From: Wuchereria bancrofti
Taxonomy: Eukaryota > Nematoda > Chromadorea > Rhabditida > Onchocercidae
Direction of reading: 5' to 3'
DNA length: 64,000 bases
Assembly: GCA_005281725.1 (NCBI GenBank)
Contig: SSBO01000009.1
Coordinates: 7,316,303-7,380,302, forward strand
A program made the position numbers and the translations under genes. Of this stretch, positions 1 to 13,200 are shown piece by piece. The notes under the pieces are model-generated. The model saw only the letters and a list, made by a program, of their open reading frames with translations. It was not told where the DNA came from and did not search any database. Positions within the stretch are counted from its first letter, which is position 1, and every line of letters starts with the position of its first letter.

Positions 1-1571
1 TAATAGTAAAAATTTAAATAAATAAAATTATTATAATTTTGTTTATGTCCAATTAACCAAGTTTATTTGGGCCTGGATTTTGTGGGAGAACTCTAATTGT
101 TTGAAATTTAAGATATCATAGGTAGGTTTTTTCTTGTGGTAGCAAAAAGAACGCTTATTAACAGATCCAGGTTACATTATTTTAATATTAGATAAAGGAT
201 CAACTTGATATATGCAGGATATCTGATCTAGAATTTGAATTCTTCATATCTTTACTGCTGATCCAATCTTCAAGCTGTATCACATTTCATTAGCTATCCG
301 AAAATTATTTTTTAAAGAAAAGTAAACTAACGTAGAGAAACGTATCTTCATAATACTCCGACATATATAAATATCTCTAACTTCACTCTGTCACTTTTTT
401 CTTTGAAACTTTGACGCTATTCTCTTCATACTTTTTACAAGCGGTTTCAATAATGGGATTTAGAGTTATTTGAATAATTTAATTTAGGCTTTTAATTTTT
501 TCCATATGAATATCGTAACATTAAGGAGAAAAGAGTTTGAAAACAAAATATAAATAGTTCAAACTTTTTAGTTGTTCGAGATTGAAATCACTGAAGTATC
601 CAAGATTTTTTACATTTGTTAATTTGCATAACTTAGGATATTTTTATGTTGCAGGACATTCTTTTTCTTCTTCCAAATAGATACTAACAAACAAAAATGA
701 ATGCACTTTTCAAGATTTCATAGCTTACTTATTTTCAGCTATTTTAGACAAACAATTTGTTTAAGGCGCACTGCTGCAGTTGCATCGATTTATTCTAGGC
801 CCATTCTTAGCTTCTCTCATCCATTGTCCTCAGCCTAATCCTTATTTATGCACTCTACTACTTCTGTAATTTATGCAATTCCTTCCCTCTTTATAATAAT
901 AATAACACATCATCATCATTTCAAAAACTCCTTCTCTCCTCTCTCATTCAGCTGTGTCCCACATGTTATGGCATAAGTGGTCGATCGAATGATTCAAATG
1001 CAATAACAATTTATTCTTTAAAATCATTCCTCATTTTACAACTACTTTTAACAAAAAGCCTTTTTTACAATAAAGTAGGAAAGTAAATTATACAAAATGG
1101 AGAGTTAAGCACTATTTAATTATTTCTTGCTATTATTGACACTTCAAACTTTATTTGTACTTCGCTCATTTCTGCTTATATTACAAAAAAGATTTGCTGC
1201 AATAATGGAGTATTAAGTTGATGCTTAACTAAATAATTACTATTATGCTTGCACAGTGCAACTGTATTTGTTGTATCTTTGAAGCGAATACTGTTGCAGC
1301 TGAATCATTGGATACTTTTGTCATTCTTCCTATCACTACTACATGCTATCGATATCACTGTTAATATTCTCATCACTAGTAAACACTGTATGTAAACAAA
1401 GAAGTATGTATTAGAATGACCGGAAACAATACCATTCTCTGTAGTTTATGTCTTAATAGGACACAACTGTACAACAAAACGAAATTACTTTTATATATGT
1501 ATCAATCAGTGGCTTGATAAGAGTGATAAGAAAGATATATTACATTCCAGCAATGAGACTAAGTTGTAAAA

Positions 1572-1606
1572 CAAGTAGTAGGGCAAGTAGTAAATTGCAA
1601 GTAGTA
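1572..1606. repeat. three short direct repeats CAAGTAGTA
   Basis: Identical 9-bp copies at 1572-1580, 1584-1592 and 1598-1606, spaced by 3 and 5 bases. The repeat is small and local, and no function is evident. Confidence 0.6.
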
Positions 1607-4315
1607 GGGTGAGAGCAGCGCTAAAGCAGAAGCATAGCAACGCTTTTGAAATATAAGTAACCAATTAAGACAAAATTAGTATTCGTGAATGAAAAGTATT
1701 GCATATTTTTTTTTAACCCTTTGGCATACTGTCCTCAACCTTTGGTTTACAATGTCTAGGCATCAGTAGGCTCAAATAATTTCCAACAAATTCCGAATTG
1801 GAACTATTTGATATGTAATTTCAGTATGTTTTAAACGCTTTCTCTCTGATGTTTTAAACATCTTAAAAGCTCTTTATAAGACTATTTCTATTTACAAATC
1901 ACAATGAAAGAATGCTCAAAGAATTTCTAGTTTACAGCAATGATAGCCACATCTCACGACTAATTTATTTGTATTGCGAATGGAAATGCAACAAATATTT
2001 GTCAAAGAATTAATTTGATATCAAACATGCATGGCTTTTTAATTTCAATTTATTTTTCGGAGACATAAAAATCCCGATTTACCTTTTGGGAATATGGAAA
2101 TGGGTCTGTCCATTTCTAAAGAAAAATGAGTTTTGATTTTGATGAGTTAATATATTTTTGCTAACATTCATTTTACATTATTCCCAGTATTGTACTAAAC
2201 AATCAACTCAAAACGTGTAATTCCAAAACTTCAATACAAATTAGAAAAGTAAATCAAAACTTCAAGTCTCTTCAATTGAACATTTCTTGAACTTACGTTT
2301 GCACATTACGGATGTCTGCAAATGTTAGATTATTTAAGGAGATGGCTCAAGCCAAAGATGTACCAACCCTTCTTGTTAGCCTGTCTGTCCTTTAGTTAAC
2401 GATAATAGTCCCATCCCATATTTCTGGTCGATTGGACCATTTTTTAACATCAAAACCTAATTTCTAAGGAAATATCTACAGTCTTGTTTTGTCATCATAA
2501 AAACGCACAAAACATTCGATTAGAACAGATAAGCTTTTCATACCACAATGTTTATTGATAAGTCTATTCATTGCTTTGAACATCACTAAACAAATTATCG
2601 TCTTCCCCTGTCCCATACCGCTGTTATAAACTATTAAATGAGCACAATCTTTTGTCTCTTTTATTAAATAGGCCAAATCTATTAGTAACACAAAAATGAA
2701 TTGCATTTTCTCATTCTTACAAATGTACAACAATAATTTGCATAAATATTGTCGCACTATTAGAATTTGTTTTTCGAAGCTCCGGGAACTGTAAACAATT
2801 CAAGAACAAGAACAAGTATTATTTTTATCATTTTTTCCAGTTATTTCTCAGATTTTTCGATACTTAATTTTGATATGCTTTAACTGACTTCCACTGTACT
2901 AATTGTATTGTTACGGTATTTGTAGCAACGATTTCATGCAATATATTTCTAAACTTTAAAAAATGTCAGTGAGTTTCTGCTTGCTGTAAAATATATTCAC
3001 TGCTCTCAAATTTAGGCCTTAGAAATTGTTTAAAAAGTCACAAGAATTTTCCTGTGTAAGACGAAATTTGAAATAAAAAGTACTGTTGTGATGAATGAAT
3101 TGCATTGTATATCAACAATAAACTCTTCTTTTACATAAAAAGTTGTGGAATGTTTGATGGGAATGAGTCTTTCAATTCAAAAGTAGTATTTACTGCAATG
3201 ATATAAAAGAAATTTCCTGGCTGCTAACAGCAGGAAATTGCACTATATTGAAGAAATAACCGTGGTGTGATAGTAATTGGATGATATCACAGCCTAAGGC
3301 CTATTCCACGCTCTATGTAAATTGGTTGCAATGAGTCAGTCAATTTGTTATTGTCACATTAAGCTCAGACAATTTATATTCCTCCAGACAGCAAAGCTAT
3401 TTTAATGGCAGTCTATCTGTTTGTATAGTAAACAAGGAAATATGTCGGCTGTCTATCGATCGGTCGCTATTACTCACCTAACAACTCTACCGCCATAGAT
3501 CTGGGCATTCGGTCAAGATGGTCGGATAAAACGGCCAAAGCAGCAGCCAGCAGGGTGGAGCCGACGACTGTCACGACCTATGGCCAACCTTCCTTCCTCT
3601 CCAATATCTCGCTTCACTTTCTCTCTCTGTCCCTCCTCGATCACGACAGACAGACTTACACAGACGGCGATCCGTCGTAGCATCAACTGGGCCACTCATT
3701 CATTTCGCATTGTCATATTTTAAACAAAATTGAATCGATCCTACTCACTGATTTGCTACAGGTTAAGACCCGTGACCCTTCTGCTTGCCACATGTTTCGT
3801 CTTATCTTGCTAATGCAAGCTATTACAATATTACCGTTTCAAATTTTGAAAAAAAAAATCCCACTCGTTACTTTGGTGGAAGAAACAGTTAGAGAAATCC
3901 CCGATCCGCAGGTCTTCTCCGTTCTTATTACACTGTCGTAGTAGATACGATGATCCTCCTCTTATCTTTTATCATCACTGACAACCATTCGCTCTTAGAT
4001 AATCCAATAATTACTTCCCTTTCTCATTATTGCTTTCCATCATTATGACACCTGGGACAGTCATTTGCACCTCTGTCCCCTCACCCACTCCAAAAAAGGT
4101 TATTAAACTGAAACAGACTTCTCTCTTAGGTGAAATGAATCGTTCATTAGTTTAAATTTGTTTGGTTTTGGTTTATTTGATTCAAAATGGACAAAAAATA
4201 AAGACGAACCTCTTTTACGCTTATCCTACCGGATTATTTCACCTCTTTAGAAAATGTATCACAATTTAAAAACGCAATTTTTTTCTCAGTGTTGCAATTC
4301 ATAGCTCATATTCAT

Positions 4316-4347
4316 TTATAGACACAGATGTGAGTCTGTGTCTATAA
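4316..4347. repeat. perfect 13-bp inverted repeat (hairpin)
   Basis: The arms TTATAGACACAGA (4316-4328) and TCTGTGTCTATAA (4335-4347) are exact reverse complements around a 6-base loop TGTGAG. No transposase or flanking target duplication is visible. It could form a short RNA or DNA hairpin. Confidence 0.6.
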
Positions 4348-7300
4348 TTTTTTACGATTCTTCACATAGATCTCTAGCTATAGTGGTCAGCATAAATGAC
4401 TTGTTTATCTAAGTTTAACTTATGTTTCCGCTAAATGCAGCTATAATCAAATGCTCTTAGTCAAATTGCTACTTGAGACATTTGATTGATATTATGCCAC
4501 CAGTGTCTCGAGAAATCACTTTAATATTGACAACTTTTAACTAAGGATCAGTCAGAATGAAACAACAAGTCAATGTGATGAGTAAATAGTTTCTGTAATT
4601 CAATATTTGGAAAAATCTGTTTCGATTTACTCCTTTTCTCATGTATATTCATACATATTACTTGGTTAGAAATATTGATTGAAATATCTCAAATCTCATA
4701 TATTTGCGCAGGAAATTGCTTTTAAACAAATATTCTCTTCATTTTTCCTCCTTTTTACAATAATGTATTAATCTGGGAGACTATCCCGTTCTTTCTCCCA
4801 AACATTAACCATAGATTTGAATATTGTCATCGAACCACTCGAAAAAGGATGGAAAAAGCGCGGCTGTATTAATAGAAGAGATGACATTGTAGCAGTTGTC
4901 ACCAATTTAATGCCAGTATAATAACTGCCGTATAACAATCATTATGCTACGTTTATGATCACTGTTATGAGAATTCCACGACATTTCTACACTCTCAGTG
5001 CATTCCCTTAAAGTACGGTCATCCCAGTTGTTTTAATATTACATTTTATATTTTCTTGCGATTTATTTTCTTATTCATTATAAATACATTAGTATAAATG
5101 TTAGTATTGCAAGACATAATAATGCACCTTACTTGTAAGTGGGAAAGTATCTTAGGCCACAATGAATATTTATGAGGCAACTAAGAAAATTTTCCAAATT
5201 TTCGGCCTCAAATCCATTAATGAAGTGACACACTAAAGAACATCTCTTACCAGTTGATTAAAAAAAAAAAGAAAAACAGCGGAAGTGACCGTAATTCTCT
5301 CATGTTTCACTTATTTTCTTCTCTACTTCAGGTTGAAAATTATTCTGCAAATAGTTTCCCTGCATAATTTACGTTGCTTGTTTATTGTTTATCCATGATT
5401 ACTGCAGAATATATCAAATAATTAATTCTTTTTCACATTTTATTTTTCAATTTTCTCTTCTAATGTCCCTTTTTCTTTTTTTGGAATAAAAAATATGAAT
5501 TATTAGTTGTACTGCTACATTCAGCCTCTCCTTTATCTTTCTCGTCATATTCTCAAAAAAGAAAAAAAAGAAATAAGTGAAGATGAAGACTGATAAGGCT
5601 TGCAATTTGTCATTCCTTTGGTTTATATTTTGAGGAAGACATCTGGCCATTGTGTAGAAAGTGCTGTTGCTTGAATATAGGAATGGGCCTGAATCTACGA
5701 TAGGCATTTTCGATGTAGAGAAAGAAGAAAAAGGACGCAAATCTATATGCATAGAAATCCGATTGTGAATCATTTTACTATATTTATTTATCTCAATTAA
5801 ATTTATACTTGGTTATTGCTTCTAGTCTTTTTAATATTTAAAAGAGATTTTGTTTTTTGTTTTTTTTGGTTGTTAACAGTTACGGCTTTCCATATCGCCA
5901 CTTTAAGATTCCTCCCGTGGTCCAAATAGAATCATTTTTGCTTCAGGTATCACTGTAGTCCTGAATGTTAAGTGCACCATCCATATTATCCATTAATATA
6001 TTTTTAGTTGATATTGTCATTAATATCTACTTAGCTTTTATTTATTTATTTTTTTTTTTTGTTTTTTGGAGGCAAAAAATCTCAACAAACCAAATTCTAT
6101 AGTTTATTTATAATCATTGGTTTATTTGCCAGTTTCAACTACCAGTGTCATTTGTTTCTTTTCAGTTATTTAATTTTCATTTTGTAAATGAAAGTAATTG
6201 TTGTAAAGAGAAATTATTGTTGCAGGAGTCAATCATTTATTTATTTTACATTCGATAAACTTTTTCGAATTTCTGCAGTGATGAGATTTTTTTTAGTTGA
6301 ACTTTGCAGTTATTATTTGCGCTCGAATATTATCGCACGAAATGTCTCACTGAAAGCATTTTTCCAGATTTCAACAATCCTTTGCCATTTTGCAAGAGAT
6401 TAATCAAAAGTTAGCATTGGTCACTGGGAATTTATGTATTGTCAGAACCAGTGATAATAGAAATGACAGGAAGAGTGACACTATCCAGGACCATAGATCT
6501 TAGATATCCCTTTAAAGGTTAGGGATATGTATCAGAGAGCTACAAGTTATGTGCTTCTCATTAAAACCATTTGTCGATAACCTTTAAACAGGCCATAAAG
6601 TTTCAGGTCAAATCGATGACGAGGTCTACATAAAAGAAACTAGCTAGTAATAATTCTGAAAATAGTAATGTCTTATATTATTGAGATATGCAAAAAGTTA
6701 ATCAAGCTTGGAAATAGTTTAATGGCCCAGCAAATGATGATTTTATTTCATTCTTGGGTCAGTAGTAATGGAAACGACTCATGAAGAAATTTAGTGTCAC
6801 CAATGTTTCTTGTTTCTATTATCCTTGTCCATAATGGGAAGGAACTGCTTCAAATAATCATTGCAAACAATTATTAGAAAGTTTTTCGTTTCTTCTGTTT
6901 ACTTTGTGAAGACAAAACTATTTGATTTCTTTTCATTTATCATTAAGATTAAACCTTCGAAATGATTCATCGCAATTTTATCTTTCTACATATTATCTCG
7001 AAATATTTATAAAAAATGTGTTTAACAAAGTTAGAATCTTCACCGAATTAGCAAGATCTCTTGCACCAAGCTGGAATCCTTACCTTTAACCCCTTTTACC
7101 TTCCCCAGACTGCTCATAAAAACTTACTCGAGTCCTTGAATGTCCTTCCTTCGTCCAAGTGTTAGAAAGACCATTTCCATAAATTTTTTTTGTGATATTT
7201 GTTTTGCATTACCATACAATCCGTGTAATGCGTCTTTGTCTTGCCATCGGTAAATTCTTCAGCAACTGTCGATCCATCCATTACTATTAGAACAGATTGA

Positions 7301-7376
7301 TCGACCCTCGTCAATTGCCGCCGCTTTACAGTCAGTTAGGAAGCATCATATTGCAGCACATCAATCGATCCCTCAC

Positions 7377-7435
7377 GAAGTGGAATGCAGGATGCTGCTG
7401 CTGCTGATATGCACTGCAGCATGCCATGCCACTTC
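7377..7435 (+). ncRNA. candidate miRNA-like hairpin
   Basis: The arms 7377-7398 and 7416-7435 pair with about 18 base pairs, one two-base bulge and two mismatches, around a 17-base loop that contains GCTGCTGATAT. Arm lengths (22 and 20 nt) and overall size (59 nt) suit a pre-miRNA, and the local GC content is higher than in the surroundings. The 5' arm does not match a miRNA I can name. The loop contains GCT triplets, so a simple-repeat origin is possible. Confidence 0.3.
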
Positions 7436-10230
7436 ATCCTGTTGTGCAGTTGTCGTTTTAGCAACTTCTGCTCATCTTAGAAATAATTTTCCAATTCTGA
7501 AGTGTCACTGCTTAGTCTAAAACATTTTCTGCTTTCGTATTTGAGAATGCATTATCGTCCGATCTGCGATCAATTCAATACGGAAAATATATTCTGCATA
7601 TTTCTTTTTTTAATTTTCAGTTTCAGTTATTCTGCTCTCTTTGAATCATTTCTAGCTAACCATTCACTGACCCATCCATATAGAAAGTCATATCATCCCC
7701 CTGGTGACATTGCAATCCGATAGCATTTTAACTTCTTCCATACTTTAACATAAACGATGAGTCATCCTGACTCCTGATTGCATTGTTGCTTTTTTTGTGA
7801 GGTTTGCCGAAAGCATCCTTAACGCTTGGCCAGGTTCATCGATTTGGAGCAAATATATTGAGCAAAGTATTCTTGGCTGTTGCAAAACGTATACTTTTCT
7901 CTTCTCATTGCTGCTTTTTTTTACCACTGATTAAAAAAATGAAAATGCCATTTCACACTTTTAAAAAGTCAACATAACTTCACTTCTTTGATTGTTGGCT
8001 TTGATTTCAAGAACATCGCAGTTGAAGAATTTTTTCAAGAATCCTTTACCTTCCTTTTTGGCTTTTTTACGAATTATCATAATTCCAGTTTCGAATGGAT
8101 TTTTAATTAGAATCGTTTCATCGGTGATTGAATACCATTTTTGCCATTAACTAACTTTTGTAATTAACTATCGCTGTTAAATGTGTTGTGGTTATTGTTC
8201 CACTCATTATTTTGTATAAACACAGTGTCTATTGGATTCCAGCAGTTTTTCCCTGATTTTCAAAAAAAAGTTTAGATTAAACTTTTGACGGAATTGAGAA
8301 ATGCTTGCTGATAATGGATCATTTCTATTACCTCAACTATCACTCACTCTTCCCGTGATTTCTTATTCTTTCCTATATTTATGACATTTCCTTACATTTA
8401 CCTCCTCTTAACAATGAAGTGATAAAATTTCATTCCTCTTTCTGTAAATGCGACAAATTTGCATTTTGGTACTTCCTTTCATTGCTCATTTGTTGGTGAA
8501 AATTTTATTCTTTTTCGAATTTTCATTGTATAAAATCTAACAACATTACTTGTTACATTTGAAAAGACTTCAGGTTGAGCATTTTCATACCTAAGAATTT
8601 TTGCAAGAACAAAGGTCATGCGCAAATGTCCATTCTGTCGATAACTTGTAACATTTTCCCGTCACTTTTCGTCAGTCGTTCAGTGCAGTTAAATATTATT
8701 ACGAGATTATAAACTAGAGCGATGTCAACGATGACTCACAAATGTGATTTGTTGGTAGAGAACGAAGTTTTCATTATTTGTTGATGTTGTCGAAATTGTA
8801 TTACTTATTTCTTAATTTACATCACTTCAAAAAGATCTTAAAAGGAGAATGTCTCCGATTTATGACTTTGAACTAACACTTAAATTAGCATCGGAAATAT
8901 AGGATGTGTCACCTTTATGAATCCATAAAAAAGAACCTTAAAAGATTTATCAAATATGCATTGATGAATACTCTGATATAGCATCGACCGTTTAGTCTAT
9001 TTTTGTGCTGTTGCAGGTCTCATCCTGAAATGCAATCATCTTTTTGGGATAAAATTAGTCGCTTCCTTCATTTATTGGTGACATTAGGTATTCGGAAATC
9101 TGGCCAATGCAGTCTTCTATTATTTCCAACCTAATCCAGTTCCCTTCCAGAAATTCCACAATCATGTTCTCAGTGTTATACCTGAGTGATACGTCTATGG
9201 ATCTTCCCTTTCTCTTTCTCCCTCTCTCTCTCCTTTGTGTATCCTTTCTGTATACATATATATTTACAGTTGAATTATACAAACATCTCATTTATGTTAT
9301 AACGGAATGGGTTCAAATAAATAGACAGCTAACGTCTCGATTGGATGGCGTTTGTTGTAGAATCTTGTGGCATCAGTGACAGATGCGCCACGATGGCTAT
9401 GCGAACAAATCCGGTGGTGTCAATATTGAAAAGATTTGACATGCACATTTCAATAAAAGCAAAAGAATGTGAGTGTTGTACCTGTGTTCTTTAACCAAAA
9501 ATTTAGCATCTTTTCTACTCAAACATCTCATTAAATCTGTTGAATTGTTGAGATTCATCCACTAACGTCATGTTTACATCATTTTGCTAGCACTCTGATG
9601 GCACGGAAGATGAGTACGCGGAGTTCATCTCACTTTATTGTCACTCTATAGAATGATCAATTCTTCTACTAGTATTTCATGTGTCACATAATTTAACTCT
9701 CATTTAGAGTATACATTTACATTGAATGAATGAAACATTTCCAAAATTCGTTTATTTTTATACCGATATCAGTTTTTTTAATGCAAAATGAGAAAAATGC
9801 ATGTATATTGATCAATCTGTATGTAAGCCTCTAATGAATAAGTCCTCTATCAGGTGATATTATCAATGTGGATAACGGAGAAGGGGAGATGAGATTATCT
9901 GAAATTGCAGAGGACAGGTTAGTTTCCTTTTAAGCGGGAGAAGCGAAGTTATCCTAGTATATTCTATCGTTTCAGGTAGTTTTCTTATTATTGTAAACAA
10001 AGATAAGAGTTTCACGAGTTCCTGGCAGTGTTTTGATTTCGAAAACAGTAAGAGCACATCTTCGCATGGATGAGTTGAGGATACTTGCAAAGTCTCGCTC
10101 TATGGACAATTCTCATTTCGTAGCTTGTAGCATCGTTTGTCATGCATCATTTTTGAATCATCAACGTTGTGCGACGTATACTTTAATAAATTACGTATTA
10201 TTTCGTGTAAAGATAACCGTGTGAGAGGTA

Positions 10231-10241
10231 ATTTATAGGCG
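10231..10241 (+). promoter_or_regulatory. possible trans-splice acceptor before unc-70 start
   Basis: ATTTATAG at 10231-10238 lies three bases before the ATG at 10242. A short U-rich acceptor just ahead of the start codon with no usable upstream donor is the usual layout for SL1 trans-splicing in nematodes. It could equally be the 3' end of an ordinary intron in the 5' UTR. Confidence 0.35.
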
Positions 10242-13200
10242 ATGACGACCGATATAGCCGTGCGAGGCCACGATTATAATGGTCGGATCGAGGATTACGA
10301 GGAATACGACGAGAATTCTTCTGCCAGACTCTTCGAACGTTCGCGCATCAAAGCTCTTGCTGGTTTGTTTATTTCGTTATGTTCCCTGATGATAGAATAA
10401 TTTTGTGCGTAGTTTCCGGTCGCTAAAGTTGTTCTTTCAGATGAGCGTGAAAATGTTCAGAAGAAAACTTTTACCAAATGGGTTAATTCACATCTTTTGC
10501 CGGTGAATTGCAAAATACACGATTTATACATGGATATGCGTGACGGCAAGATGCTCATCAGACTTCTCGAGGTGCTCTCTGGCGAGCGCTTGGTAGCTTT
10601 TCCTTTTTTTTAGATAAAACTTATCAAATTTTAAAAAGTTGTTTTTAGTTTATTCCTCAAAAACATCATATAGGGAAAAGACATCCTGAAACGATAAGTA
10701 TGATTAATGGATTCTGGTCTGTTGCTCAGCAGTTTTTTTTACATTTAACTTTCTAGTTCCCCTTGCTTTTGCTTTAATGAATAGTTAGATTGTTTGGACG
10801 GAATAAATAACTTATTTAGTCACGTTTTCTTTTTCTTTCTGCTATCTCATAAGTTTTCTGAACAACTTTGAAGAGAAAAAGTTGAGTATTATATAGTGAG
10901 CATGCATTCTGGAACGTATATTTCCTTGTTATATAAAGGAGATGAAATATACCTAAACATATCATGCATATGTATATATTAGGTTTATGTGAAAGCGAAA
11001 TAATGTTTTGGATTACGAGACAATTTCTGTCGCTAGCGTTATCGTATTGATAACCGTCGCTTGCTGTCATTATTATTTATTCTATTCCTTCTTCCCATTC
11101 TTTCTTAAGCTAGAATATAATTCAGTAGGAAGAGATGAATTGGTGCACTCTAAAGAAAGAGGGACATTTGCTGTTCATTCTACTCACAGAGGATCATGAA
11201 GAGAAACCGAAAAGAAATCAGAGAAAAACATGATCAGAAACTGAAAAAGAATTTTATTGCAACCGACTTTATTCCAATGAGGGGATTTGAAAAAAAGAAA
11301 CTGAATAGAAATTAAAGTTGAAATTTGAAATAAAGGCGAGAAAAAGCGAACAATTTTTAACCAGCTTGATTTTCAAACAGTTCAACAGGGAAAGCTAGAA
11401 CAAAATATGAGCTGGAAACCAAAGCGAAAGTTTTAATTGTCATTAAAAGGTGACAACAAAAATAATTCGTAATATTTGTTAGTGCTTCCTTCAACAAGTT
11501 GAAGTAGCAGAAATTTGGAAATAAAATGACTTTTCTATTAAAATATTGGCGAAAGTTGATTTATAAACGGACCATAAAGTAAGCTGATTGTGTTCATCCT
11601 TTTTTATGAGCCGGAATGAATAAATATATCAAGTTTGTCCATCGTTGTCAAAGTAATCACCAAGCAGTTATTTAGATAGAAGATGCGAATAAGGAGTTTG
11701 AAGTTGAATATTGACAGGTTAATGTACAAAATTATAGCCATTTTTGGAATTGTTATTCAAATGTTGTTCAAATTTGTAATTTTTTGGTATAAATTGGGTG
11801 ATGCAGCATATTTGTCCATCAAGGAATTGCGAAGTTTTCCCCTTTTGGACTTTGCGACACCATTTTTTATTTCTTAAAATCATTCTTAAAAGAACGGAAA
11901 GCAGTTTGTTAGATTCATTGCTTTTGATATGAATGGAATTAATTTCAGCAATATAGGATAAAACTATGGAAATAGATTTCATTTGTAATTCATAGAGAAT
12001 TATGAAAACAGTAAAACCAATAGTAGAACAAGTAATTGAAGTAAAAGTTATGTAGATTCAGTAAATATGACTTCGGTCATTCGAGATGCTGTGTTGCTCA
12101 CACCTATTGATACTGTTTCTTTCACGAAGTGTCTTTTTTTACATCTTTGCAGATGCAAAAATTTAAGTTACGGTTATTGTGTATATGTGTGAAGAGTTTG
12201 GCTCCTCAGATTTTATATCTTAAACTATGTCATATAGTAGTATTATTTTGCATCAAGTCATTGGATTCTTAGACTTTTTTTTTGATAAAACACAATGCGC
12301 TTTTGAAAAACCAAAAAAATTTCAGCCAAAACCAACCCGTGGTAGAATGCGTATACATTGTCTTGAAAACGTGGACAAAGGGTTGCAGTTTTTGCGCGAC
12401 CAACATGTTCATCTGGAGAATCTTGGGTCACATGATGTTGTAGATGGCAACCCCCGACTAACATTAGGTCTTATCTGGACCATTATTTTGCGATTTCAGG
12501 TTTAATTCCTTTTTCTTTATAGGTTTTATCATATTATTTGGATCTGATAGTTATAGTTATTTGTGAAGATCTCTAGATGTCTTTATTTACGTGGAACACA
12601 ATAAATCAGTAAGAGATTTGGAATATGTAGTTTCACATCTTTACTGATGTCAAACTAATACGCATGGTATTGGATGGTAATTTGGTAAAAAAAAAAGATA
12701 AAAAATGATAAATTATTTAAAGCATTAAGCTTATTCTTCCTTACATTTGTTATTTCCCCTAAAAGATTAGATAGATGCATATCTGCAAAAGCTGATTGTC
12801 TTAAGACTCTTGTATTTTACTAAGCAAACCTTGTTTCAATTAATTAATAGGTTATATTGAAATAATTTCTTCTTTATTTATATTTCTTTTCCATTCTTAA
12901 CAATTTAAGCATTAAATTCATTTTTCAAGAAAAACAGATACTAACGATCTAATTATGCTCTTGTGATTAAATTTAGGTGAAAAAACATTTTTTTTAAAAT
13001 TTTTTTTTTAATTTTAGGTAATTTATGTATTACTGAGATATCTAAAATATTCAGTTCATTTGATTCTTAGTAATCAGTCAGGAAGCAATGTCTGCGAAAC
13101 ATTTTTTCCTTTTTAGATTTCAGATGATTATCCGATTATTTATTATTCTAGATTCAAGATATTACATTCGAAGATGCGGACAACCAAGAGACACGCAGTG

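Larger units (their letters stand above)
1..10230. other. gene-poor upstream region
   Basis: AT-rich DNA of about 10 kb before the spectrin gene. The open frames here are short, mostly T-rich or low complexity, lack believable splice-linked partners and match no family I recognise. Small structures worth noting are three CAAGTAGTA copies (1572-1606), a 13-bp perfect inverted repeat (4316-4347) and a miRNA-like hairpin (7377-7435), each listed separately. Part of it may be promoter or 5' untranslated exons of the spectrin gene, but nothing in the sequence proves this. Confidence 0.5.

Noticed and set aside
7950..8078. Short basic minus-strand peptide (KKAKKEGKGFLKKFF)
   Set aside because: Looks peptide-like but is only about 40 codons, has no splice partner and lies in AT-rich DNA where lysine and phenylalanine runs arise easily.
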